DNA from: Blastococcus sp.
GTDB taxonomy: Bacteria > Actinomycetota > Actinomycetes > Mycobacteriales > Geodermatophilaceae
Direction: 5' to 3'
Assembly: GCA_025963345.1 (NCBI GenBank)
Contig: JAOPUS010000211.1
Coordinates: forward strand, 1 to 21,015
Length of the DNA stretch: 21,015 nucleotides
Part shown: positions 7,322-14,581 of the stretch, piece after piece
Layout of the letters: the number at the start of each line of letters is the position of its first letter
Numbering within the stretch: position 1 is the first letter of the stretch
Made by a program: the position numbers and the translations under genes
The notes under the pieces: generated by a model
Database searches by the model: none
The model's input: only the letters and a program-made list of their open reading frames with translations
Told to the model about the DNA's origin: nothing

Positions 7322-7623
7322 CTGCCAGGCTCCTTCCTCCGCCCCACTGTTCGGCAGACCGAGCGGACGGTCATCCCCCGGTTGGCGTGACCCGTGCCCT
7401 CGTCAAGCGGATGCCGACGGCGGCGGACGCCTCCACAGGCCCTACCTCGGTCACTGCGACCGTCGTGGTGACCGCCTGTCGCCTGGAGTTCGCACCGCCG
7501 GACAGCCGCCGGGCGGCCGGGCCGTCCGATTCACCCGAATCGAATGACATGTCCCCGTTCGGGGGAGGCGGACGGTTGGCCGGAACCGGGCACCGTCCCG
7601 TCCGTCCGACTCAGGGAGCACGC
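7322..7623. other. Divergent spacer, about 300 bases
   Basis: This stretch separates the leftward small gene from the rightward DUF7144 gene. It holds the strong ribosome binding site of the leftward gene (about 7329-7340) and the box at 7527-7547. An open frame runs through it into the DUF7144 gene from 7387, but its product there has no membrane or family character, so I read it as non-coding. Confidence 0.5.
7527..7547 (+). promoter_or_regulatory. CGATTCACCC box, copy 1
   Basis: CGATTCACCC at 7527-7536 continues as GAATCGAATGA. The same ten bases recur at 8105 and 8812. The end of the box is 76 bases before the ATG at 7624, against 77 bases for copy 2, so spacing as well as sequence is kept. 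GATTC-ACCC-GAATC within it is also a short inverted repeat. Either a promoter element or an activator site would fit. Confidence 0.45.
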
Positions 7624-8076
7624 ATGGCCGACAGACGTTCATCGCCTCCCGGCGTGGACACATCCGGCGTGGCCTACGGCCCCGAACCCACCGGCTGGAC
7701 CGGATGGGTCGCCTTCGCCAGCACGATGATGGTTCTGCTCGGTACGTTCCAGGCAATCGAGGGACTCGTCGCGATCTTCGACGACGGCTATTACCGGGTG
7801 GCCGCAAGCGCCCTGGTCGTGAGCGTCGATTACACCGCTTGGGGCTGGGCCCACCTGCTGCTGGGCGTGCTAGTCGTCATCAGCGGCGTCGGCGTGATGG
7901 CGGGCAACCTGGCCGCCCGCATCGTGGGCGTCCTGCTGGCCGGGCTGAGCGCGATCGCGAATCTGGTCTTCATCGAGGCCTATCCCCTCTGGGGCATCAT
8001 CGTCATCACCGTCGACATCCTGGTGATCTACGCGCTGACCGTCCACGGCCGCGAGCTGAAGAACTCCACGATGTGA
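7624..8076 (+). CDS. DUF7144-family membrane protein
   Basis: 150 residues with four predicted membrane helices (about 28-51, 72-93, 97-117, 119-139). The motifs are those of the actinobacterial DUF7144 membrane family: GWVAFASTMMVLLGTFQAIEG at the first helix, VDYTAWGWAHLLLGVLVV at the second, and a closing VIYALTVHGRE. The family's biochemical role is not known. The ATG at 7624 has AGGGAG a few bases upstream and marks the start of family similarity; the longer open frame from 7387 is rejected. The copy 1 box lies upstream. The next gene, also a small membrane protein, follows in the same direction with its own box, so it is probably transcribed separately. Confidence 0.88.
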   Translation: MADRRSSPPGVDTSGVAYGPEPTGWTGWVAFASTMMVLLGTFQAIEGLVAIFDDGYYRVAASALVVSVDYTAWGWAHLLLGVLVVISGVGVMAGNLAARIVGVLLAGLSAIANLVFIEAYPLWGIIVITVDILVIYALTVHGRELKNSTM

Positions 8077-8104
8077 GCCCGCGGTCCGCCGCCACGTGCC
8101 GACG

Positions 8105-8125
8105 CGATTCACCCGCGACGGGCTA
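8105..8125 (+). promoter_or_regulatory. CGATTCACCC box, copy 2
   Basis: CGATTCACCC at 8105-8114 continues as GCGACGGGCTA. It lies 28 bases after the DUF7144 stop, with 77 bases between its end and the ATG at 8203. GGGCTA following at a five-base gap resembles a -10 element of general-stress sigma factors, which is suggestive only. Confidence 0.45.
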
Positions 8126-8202
8126 CCCCTCCGGACATTCCGCGCTGAGATGCTCGTCCAGGCGACTGCGCGCGCATGCGGAGACCGCTCCGAGGGGGTC
8201 CC

Positions 8203-8754
8203 ATGATCTGGGCGTTGCTCGCCGCGTTCCTCAGGCACCGGCCGCCGTGGGTGCAGGCAGCGATGTTCGGGATGTGCACGGGACTCTTCGTCGCCGCCGG
8301 CACCTGGGGCGTTCACCGCATCGGGCACGTCGGCTCGTCGACGCTGCTGGTGCTGGTGGTCGCCATCTTCACCGGCGCCGCCTTCTACGTCGCGTTGCTG
8401 GCACACGTCCGCAGCCGGTCGAGAGCCCGAGAGCGGGCAGTTCGGGTTCACCTGACGTACGCCGCCGTGTGGCTGTTGCTCCTGTGTGCGGCGGTACGCG
8501 CGCTCCTCGGAGCCGGCGGCTACCGAGTGGCCGTCTTCGCCATCGTGCCCATCGTGCTGTTGGCACCTCCGGCGCTCGTCGGACTCCGGGCGCTCACCGG
8601 TCGTCGCGTCGACCCCGACACGTCGTCGTCCCACTGGTGGCGCACTGTCCGGAGGACCCAGCGTCGGCCGCCGACCCCCACCGGGACCGAACCCGGACGT
8701 CTGGAGGTCGAGTCCCATGCAGCACTTCCGCAGGTGTCGCCGGCAGGTGACTGA
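8203..8754 (+). CDS. Small membrane protein, unknown function
   Basis: 183 residues. Four hydrophobic segments are visible (about 15-35, 45-67, 84-104, 107-128), with an arginine-rich loop (RSRSRARERAVR) between the second and third that is probably cytoplasmic. The C-terminal 50 residues are polar and proline-rich and probably disordered. ATG 8203 is preferred because GAGGGGG lies 4 bases upstream; ATG 8176 is in frame but lacks a ribosome binding site. I do not recognise the family. It precedes the first LAL regulator by 291 bases in the same direction and might be a membrane partner or target of that regulator, but that is only positional. Confidence 0.7.
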   Translation: MIWALLAAFLRHRPPWVQAAMFGMCTGLFVAAGTWGVHRIGHVGSSTLLVLVVAIFTGAAFYVALLAHVRSRSRARERAVRVHLTYAAVWLLLLCAAVRALLGAGGYRVAVFAIVPIVLLAPPALVGLRALTGRRVDPDTSSSHWWRTVRRTQRRPPTPTGTEPGRLEVESHAALPQVSPAGD

Positions 8755-8811
8755 ACGCCCTGCCGGCCAATCGGGTCAGTGCATCGCCGATCGGCAGGAC
8801 CGTCGCCCGGG

Positions 8812-8832
8812 CGATTCACCCTGGCCGGTTGA
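8812..8832 (+). promoter_or_regulatory. CGATTCACCC box, copy 3
   Basis: CGATTCACCC at 8812-8821 continues as TGGCCGGTTGA. It lies 213 bases upstream of the GTG of the first LAL regulator, further than in copies 1 and 2, so it may mark a longer leader or an upstream activator site. Confidence 0.4.
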
Positions 8833-8983
8833 GTCGGGTCCAACTCGGCGGCTCGACGGTGTCCGCATGGCAGGCACCGCACCCGAGGGCCCTACGAAGA
8901 CCGGGCGCGGCCGAGACCGCCGCTACGAGACCAGAGAGAGCGAATGGACCTTCGACTCTTTCCTGCGAGGAATCGCACTCAAG

Positions 8984-9012
8984 GATTCGAGTACGGGCCG
9001 GACGCATATATC
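8984..9012 (+). promoter_or_regulatory. Possible promoter of the first LAL gene
   Basis: TATATC at 9007-9012 lies in a rare AT-rich patch (CATATATCT) of an otherwise GC-rich spacer, with GATTCG 17 bases before it as a weak -35 candidate. It lies 33 bases before the GTG at 9046. Position and base composition suit a -10 element; the -35 match is poor. Confidence 0.2.
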
Positions 9013-9045
9013 TCCACGCGGTGAGACGGGCCGGCAGGAGAGGTA

Positions 9046-11640
9046 GTGGCTCACGTGTCGCGGTCCACGACCGCTGTTCCCGACCTTCCGCCGGAGTACA
9101 TCTCCCGGCCTGCTCTCCTGACCGCCTTGGACCGGGGTGAGGACAGCGCCCTCACGCTCGTCTGCGCGCCGCCCGGCTATGGCAAGACCCTCCTGCTGGC
9201 TGACTGGGTCCGTCGACACGAGGGAACCTCGGCCTGGGTGTCGCTGGACGAGGAGGACGACGACCCTCGGCGGCTGTGGACGTCCGTCCTGGCCGCCCTC
9301 GTGGCGTGCCCAGGGGTACCGCCGACGAGCTCGCTGCACACACTCGCAGTGCCGCGGACGACGGTAGGGATCGACTTCCTCACCGACCTGCTCGACGCGC
9401 TCGAGGCCGTTCCCTCGCGAGTGGAGCTCGTCCTGGACGACGCCCACCATCTCACCAGCCCGGAGACCTTGCACGGTCTGCGGCTCCTCCTGCGCAATCG
9501 CCGGAGCACCGTCCGGCTGATTCTCGCGAGCCGGTTCGACCCGGCCCTGCCGGTGGCGCGGCTGCGGCTGGAAGAGCGATTGTGCGAGCTTCGGACGGCG
9601 CAGCTGAGGTTCACGGCCGAAGAGGCGGCGACGCTCGCGGAGCTGTGCGGGCTCCGCCTCACCGGTCATCAGACCGCCGTGCTCCACGCGCGCACGGACG
9701 GCTGGCCGGCGGGGATCCGACTGGCCGCGCTCCCGCTGCGCGGACACCCCGACCCCGACCCCTTCCTCGCCGCCTTCTCCGGTGACGAGCGACCGGTAGC
9801 CGACTACCTCGCCGGCGAGGTCCTCTCTCGCATCTCCGACGCGGAGGGGGAACTGCTGCGGCGGACGAGCATCTGTGACCCACTCCCAACGGCGCTCGCC
9901 GCGGAACTGTCCGACAGGGGCGACGCCGCCGACGTCCTGAGCGGCCTGGAGCGCAGCACCGGACTCGTGGTCGCGTCGGGTCCCCACCGGACGGAGTTCC
10001 GCATCCAGGAACTGATGCGCACGTATCTGACCGCCGACCTGTACCGCCACGGACCGGCTCTGGCGGCGCGACTGCAGGAACGCGCCGCGGCCTGGTGGGC
10101 GGCCCAGAACCGACCCGTCGAGGCGCTGCGGCACGCGGCCCAGGCTTCCGACAGCAGCCTGCTCACCAGCTACCTCCACCGGTGGGCGCCGGATCTGGTG
10201 GCGCGGGGCGAACACACCGAATTGCGCCGTGCCCTCGTCGCGGTCGAGCCGGAGCGCGCCGCCACCGATGCGTGGCTGCCGCTGGTTTCGGCCCAGATCA
10301 ACCTCGGGAGCGGCGACCGCGATGCGGCACGAGCCGACGTCCGCCGCGCCCGGGCAATGGGCACCGGCCCCGACGACCTCGACCTGGCACATTTCCGGGC
10401 CGCCACCCAGCGGCTGGCCGGCATGGGCGGCCCGGCCACGGATGACGGAACCGCGACCGAGAACTCCGCGCTGGCCGCGCTCACGTTCGCCGGACGGGGC
10501 GCCACCCAGCTCTTCGGCGCCGACGCCGGCGGCTCGCCGGATGACGCAGCGGTCCTCAGGGATCTGGAGGCCGCGCTCGCCGTCGCCCGGGACCAGCGCT
10601 TCGAGTTGCTCGAGGTCCAGTCCCTGTGCCTCATCGGCCTGGCCGCAGCGACGGCTGGCGACCACCGTCGCGCCGCGGCAGCCGCTGCGGCGGCGATCAC
10701 CACCGCAGCCTCGCACGGGTGGCGCGACTCCCCTTGGACGGCCGGAGCCCACGCGGTGCTGGCCCACGCCTGTTTGACGCAGGCCGCTCCCGCCCGCGCC
10801 CTGCAGGTGGCGGTCGACGGACTGGGCATCGCCCCGGCCGACCAGGATCCCGCGGTCCGGTTCGCCCTCCGCTCCGCCCGCGGCGGGGCGCTGTTCGACC
10901 TCGGCCACCGGCCGGCCGGCCTCCTCGAGCTGCAGGAGGCACACGCCGAGCTGGGCGCGACGCCGATTCCCGCGCCGCTCGCCGCGACGGCCGCCCTGCT
11001 GGAGCTCCGAGCGGCGTTGTTCCTGGGTTTTCCCGCCGCCGCAACCACGTCCATCGGCCGGCTCGCTGCCCGTGGCGGTACAGACGCCGAGCTGGTTCTC
11101 ATGCGGGCGTGGTCAGAGGCCGCCGCCGGCTCATCGCGGCTGGCCCGAACGACGGTTGCACCGCTGCTGGGTGGTGGGCCGCAGCCGATCCTGCGTTCGA
11201 CCATCGTGGAAGCGTGGCTCGTCGAGGTGTGGGGCGCCCTGCGACTCAGCGACCGGCCAGCGGCACGGCACGCTGTGCAGGCCGCCCTCGTCCGCGCCGA
11301 GCCGCTGGACGCGTTGCGCCCGTTCGCGCTCGCCGGCCAGGGCCTCCGGGTGCTGCTGGTCGACCAGCTCGGCGGTGCCCGGGACCCGACCGCCTTCGCG
11401 TATCGGTGCCTGGCCGCTCGCCAGCGGGTGCAGCAGCCGCTGACGCCGCAGCTGAGCGCCCGCGAGCGCGACGTGCTGGCCCAGCTCGTCTCGTTGAGCA
11501 ACCTCGGCGAGATCGCCGACGACCTCGCGGTGTCGGTCAACACGATCAAGAGTCACGTCCGGGCGATCTACGGCAAGCTCGGAGTCAATTCTCGCCGAAC
11601 CGCAGTCCTGACGGCACTCGAGCACGGACTGCTGTCCTGA
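9046..11640 (+). CDS. LAL-type (MalT-like) LuxR-family regulator 1
   Basis: 864 residues, the usual size of large ATP-binding LuxR regulators. An N-terminal STAND-type ATPase carries Walker A (APPGYGKT, 41-48) and Walker B (VELVLDD, 126-132). The linker motifs DGWPAGIRLAA (near 218) and FSGDERPVADYLAGEVL are typical of MalT/LAL proteins. A long alanine-rich helical, TPR-like region follows, and the C-terminal 62 residues form a LuxR helix-turn-helix (LSARERDVL, then VSVNTIKSHVRAIYGKLGV). Such proteins sense a small molecule or partner, bind ATP, oligomerise and activate transcription; the ligand is unknown. GTG 9046 is chosen because GGAG lies 5 bases upstream; GTG 9055 is also in frame. It is the first of three tandem regulators, most similar to the second, and has the copy 3 box upstream. 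Confidence 0.93.
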   Translation: MAHVSRSTTAVPDLPPEYISRPALLTALDRGEDSALTLVCAPPGYGKTLLLADWVRRHEGTSAWVSLDEEDDDPRRLWTSVLAALVACPGVPPTSSLHTLAVPRTTVGIDFLTDLLDALEAVPSRVELVLDDAHHLTSPETLHGLRLLLRNRRSTVRLILASRFDPALPVARLRLEERLCELRTAQLRFTAEEAATLAELCGLRLTGHQTAVLHARTDGWPAGIRLAALPLRGHPDPDPFLAAFSGDERPVADYLAGEVLSRISDAEGELLRRTSICDPLPTALAAELSDRGDAADVLSGLERSTGLVVASGPHRTEFRIQELMRTYLTADLYRHGPALAARLQERAAAWWAAQNRPVEALRHAAQASDSSLLTSYLHRWAPDLVARGEHTELRRALVAVEPERAATDAWLPLVSAQINLGSGDRDAARADVRRARAMGTGPDDLDLAHFRAATQRLAGMGGPATDDGTATENSALAALTFAGRGATQLFGADAGGSPDDAAVLRDLEAALAVARDQRFELLEVQSLCLIGLAAATAGDHRRAAAAAAAAITTAASHGWRDSPWTAGAHAVLAHACLTQAAPARALQVAVDGLGIAPADQDPAVRFALRSARGGALFDLGHRPAGLLELQEAHAELGATPIPAPLAATAALLELRAALFLGFPAAATTSIGRLAARGGTDAELVLMRAWSEAAAGSSRLARTTVAPLLGGGPQPILRSTIVEAWLVEVWGALRLSDRPAARHAVQAALVRAEPLDALRPFALAGQGLRVLLVDQLGGARDPTAFAYRCLAARQRVQQPLTPQLSARERDVLAQLVSLSNLGEIADDLAVSVNTIKSHVRAIYGKLGVNSRRTAVLTALEHGLLS

Positions 11641-11646
11641 TCGTGT

Positions 11647-11668
11647 GGCGATACGAGTGGGTATCGCC
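11647..11668 (+). terminator. Hairpin after LAL regulator 1
   Basis: GGCGATAC (11647-11654) pairs perfectly with GTATCGCC (11661-11668) around a six-base loop GAGTGG, starting 6 bases after the stop codon. There is no following T tract, so it would be a hairpin-only terminator of the kind proposed for GC-rich actinobacteria. Confidence 0.5.
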
Positions 11669-11819
11669 GCGACCAATGACCGGGCGCGCGACGGCGTTCT
11701 CGTGCGGCATGACTCGGTCCATACTGCCGGTACCGGGTTCCGCCGCCCATCCAGGTCCGCCGGTTCAGGACTGACGCCATGAGCAGTGGAGCCTTCCGGC
11801 GACGGGCGGGAGCGCGGTG

Positions 11820-14438
11820 ATGGTCACCCACCCCACAGCTCCGCTGCGAGTCCAGAGCAGCAAGATCGTCGTCCCGGAGCTGCCCGTCGAGTTCACGCCG
11901 CGGCCATTGCTCCGGCAGCACCTCGACCAGGCCACAGCCGCTCAGGTGATCGTGGTCAGCGCTCCCGCCGGGTCCGGGAAGACGCTGACTCTGGCCGACT
12001 GGGTCCGCAGCGGCGAGGGTCCGGAGACGGCCTGGATCTCCTTGGACGCCGACGACAACGACCCGCGGCGGCTCTGGTCGGCCGTGTTGGCCTCACTGCT
12101 CGCACTACCGTCGGTAGCCCACGACAGTCAGCTGCCGCAGGTCACCGAGGATGCCGCACAACTGCCGACCGAGGCGGACCCCGTGGAGGTGTTGGCCGAG
12201 CTGCTGGACACCCTCGACCCGCCGGTGCGCGTCGTTCTCGACGATGTCCACGAATTGACCGGCCGGGAGGTCCTCACCGATCTCGCCCGGCTGATCCGCC
12301 GCAGGCCGGTCGGCTTGCGGCTCGTCCTCGCCAGTCGGTCCGACCCGCCGATCTCCGTCCCTCGGATGCGGCTGGAGGGTCGGTTGCACGAGCTTCGGGC
12401 CGACCTCCTTCGGTTCACCCTCGACGACACCGCCGCTCTGCTGACTGCGACCGGTCTCGCGCTGACCCCGGCGCAGGTGGCGGTTCTTCATGCACGCACG
12501 GAGGGCTGGGCAGCCGGACTTCGCCTCGCTGCGCTCGCGCTGCGCCGGACAGACGATCCCGTCGTCTTCCTCACCCAGTTCTCAGGGGACGAGCGATCGG
12601 TCGCCGAGTACCTGACCGGTGAGATCCTCGACGGGCTGAACCCGGACACGCAGGACTTCCTTCGGGTGGTCAGCGTGTGCTCCCCGCTGCCGGCCGCACT
12701 CGCCGCCGAGTTGTCGGACCGTGTCGACGCCGACCGGATGCTCGACGACCTGCGGCAGGAGACGGCGCTCGTCGAACGCACGTCGCCCGGCAAGTACCGC
12801 ATTCACCCGTTGCTCCGCTCGTATCTGGCAGCGGATCTCGCTCGGACCCGCCCGGAGACCTACCGGCAGTTGCAGGCAGCCGCCGCCCGATGGTGGTTCG
12901 GACAGGACGAGCCGGTCCACGCCCTGCGCCACGCCGAGCGGGCCGGCGACCGCGGACTGATCACTCAGCTCGTGCACCGCTCGGGTGTGGCCCTGCTCCT
13001 CGGCGGGGACCTGGGGCCGCTTCGGCGTGCGCTGGCAGCGGTCGGCGCCGAGGCGCGCACGGCGGACCCGTGGCTCGCGCTCACCGCGGCGATCACGCAC
13101 CTGGACGCGCGGGCTCTGCCTGCCGCCGCCGTCGAGTTGAAGAACGCGCGTCGCGCCTGGCCCGAGACGCCGGACGCCGGGCTCGACGCACTGCGCGCCA
13201 GCGCCGAGCTGCTGGCCACTGGTCAGGGCCTCGTGGGCGAGTCCTTTGCCGACCTCCCGGGTCCCGGGAGCACCGAGCCTGCGTTGGAGGCGTTACTGCA
13301 CGCGAGCCGTGGGGTCGCCGAGTTCGGCAACCCCGACGGCACTGATGTAGACCTGGCGCGGACCGAACTGGAGCAGGCCCTCGTGCTGGCGCGTTCCCAC
13401 GACCTCGGCTACCTGGAAGTACAGAGCCTGTCGATTCTCGCGACGCTGGCGGCCATGAACGGTGACTATCGGAACATGGCGACGATGGCCGAGCGCGCCG
13501 TGGCCGTCGCGTCCCGCCGCGGCCGCCACCCGTCGGCCTGGTCGGCGGGGCCGATGGGGTTGCTCGCCTACGCCGATCTGATGGGCGGCGATCCTGCAGC
13601 GGCGGCCGCGCGGTGCGAGGAGGCGCTCGGTACCTGGGACACGCTCCCACCGGAATCGGCGTACACGCTGCACGCGGTACACGGAGCCGCCCTCGCCGAC
13701 CGGGGGCAGCGCACGGCTGGGCTTGCCGAGATCCGCTCGGCGCGCGCCGAGTTCGGGGACACGCCGGCGCCACCATCGATGCTCGCCGGACTCGCCGTCC
13801 TCGAGCACCGGGCGGCTCTGCTGAACGGCAACGTGGATGCGGCTGCCCAGGTCGCGGAATGGCTCACCGCGCGGATCGGGGAGACCGGCGACGTCCTGCT
13901 GCTGACGGCGTGGACCGAAGCCGCCGGGGGCCGACACGAAGCGGCTCGGGCAGTCGTCGCACCGGTCTTCGAGTCGGACACGCCCATCCTCCTGCCGCAC
14001 ACCGTGGTGGAGGCGCACCTCATCGACGCGGAAGCGGCGCTGCAGGCCGACGACTCGGTGGCCGGCCGGGAAGCGCTGCAGCTGGCGCTGACGCAGGCCG
14101 AGACCGTCGGCGTCGTCCGCCCCTTCGCTCTCGCCGGTCCGTGCACGCAGCAGTTCCTGAGCTCCCGGGCGGCCGGCAACGGAAGGGGACCGTTCGCAGT
14201 CCAGGTGGCCGCCGCCCGGTCCGCTGTCATTCCCGACCCCGCTGCATTGCTCAGCGAGCGGGAGATGGCTGTCCTCGCACTGCTTCCATCGTTGCTGAAT
14301 GCCAGGGAGATCGCCGCCGAGTTCACGGTGTCCGTGAACACGGTGAAAAGTCACATCCGGTCCATCTACGCGAAGTTGGGAGTCTCGTCCCGCCGGGACG
14401 CCGTGGTCCTCGCGCACGACCGCGGCCTGCTGCCCTGA
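11820..14438 (+). CDS. LAL-type (MalT-like) LuxR-family regulator 2
   Basis: 872 residues, the same architecture as the preceding gene: Walker A (APAGSGKT, 48-55), Walker B (VRVVLDD, 136-142), TEGWAAGLRLAALALR and FSGDERSVAEYLTGEIL in the linker, helical repeats, and a C-terminal LuxR helix-turn-helix ending VSVNTVKSHIRSIYAKLGV. The DNA-binding domain matches that of regulator 1 at about 38 of 62 positions by eye, and the two proteins share motifs along most of their length, so they probably arose by tandem duplication. ATG 11820 is preferred over the adjacent GTG 11817 because GGGAG is then 7 bases upstream. A palindrome CCGGTACCGG (11727-11736) lies in the 179-base spacer upstream. Target genes and ligand are unknown. 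Confidence 0.93.
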   Translation: MVTHPTAPLRVQSSKIVVPELPVEFTPRPLLRQHLDQATAAQVIVVSAPAGSGKTLTLADWVRSGEGPETAWISLDADDNDPRRLWSAVLASLLALPSVAHDSQLPQVTEDAAQLPTEADPVEVLAELLDTLDPPVRVVLDDVHELTGREVLTDLARLIRRRPVGLRLVLASRSDPPISVPRMRLEGRLHELRADLLRFTLDDTAALLTATGLALTPAQVAVLHARTEGWAAGLRLAALALRRTDDPVVFLTQFSGDERSVAEYLTGEILDGLNPDTQDFLRVVSVCSPLPAALAAELSDRVDADRMLDDLRQETALVERTSPGKYRIHPLLRSYLAADLARTRPETYRQLQAAAARWWFGQDEPVHALRHAERAGDRGLITQLVHRSGVALLLGGDLGPLRRALAAVGAEARTADPWLALTAAITHLDARALPAAAVELKNARRAWPETPDAGLDALRASAELLATGQGLVGESFADLPGPGSTEPALEALLHASRGVAEFGNPDGTDVDLARTELEQALVLARSHDLGYLEVQSLSILATLAAMNGDYRNMATMAERAVAVASRRGRHPSAWSAGPMGLLAYADLMGGDPAAAAARCEEALGTWDTLPPESAYTLHAVHGAALADRGQRTAGLAEIRSARAEFGDTPAPPSMLAGLAVLEHRAALLNGNVDAAAQVAEWLTARIGETGDVLLLTAWTEAAGGRHEAARAVVAPVFESDTPILLPHTVVEAHLIDAEAALQADDSVAGREALQLALTQAETVGVVRPFALAGPCTQQFLSSRAAGNGRGPFAVQVAAARSAVIPDPAALLSEREMAVLALLPSLLNAREIAAEFTVSVNTVKSHIRSIYAKLGVSSRRDAVVLAHDRGLLP

Positions 14439-14440
14439 GG

Positions 14441-14465
14441 GGTGTCGCGTGTCGGGCGCGACGCC
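14441..14465 (+). terminator. Hairpin after LAL regulator 2
   Basis: GGTGTCGCG (14441-14449) pairs with CGCGACGCC (14457-14465) over nine positions with one G-T, around a seven-base loop, beginning 2 bases past the stop codon. No T tract follows. Confidence 0.4.
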
Positions 14466-14581
14466 TGTAGCGGTGCCGGCGGAGCGAGGATCCGGTCCCT
14501 GTCGTGAGCAATTCGGTGGCGACCTACCGTTTGGCTTCGCTACGTTGGCCGCCCGCCCTGTCACCCGGACAAGAGGTGTCG

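Noticed and set aside
8923..10944. A 673-codon minus-strand open frame antisense to LAL regulator 1
   Set aside because: No recognisable domain and a composition typical of antisense GC-rich frames; Walker and LuxR motifs are on the plus strand.
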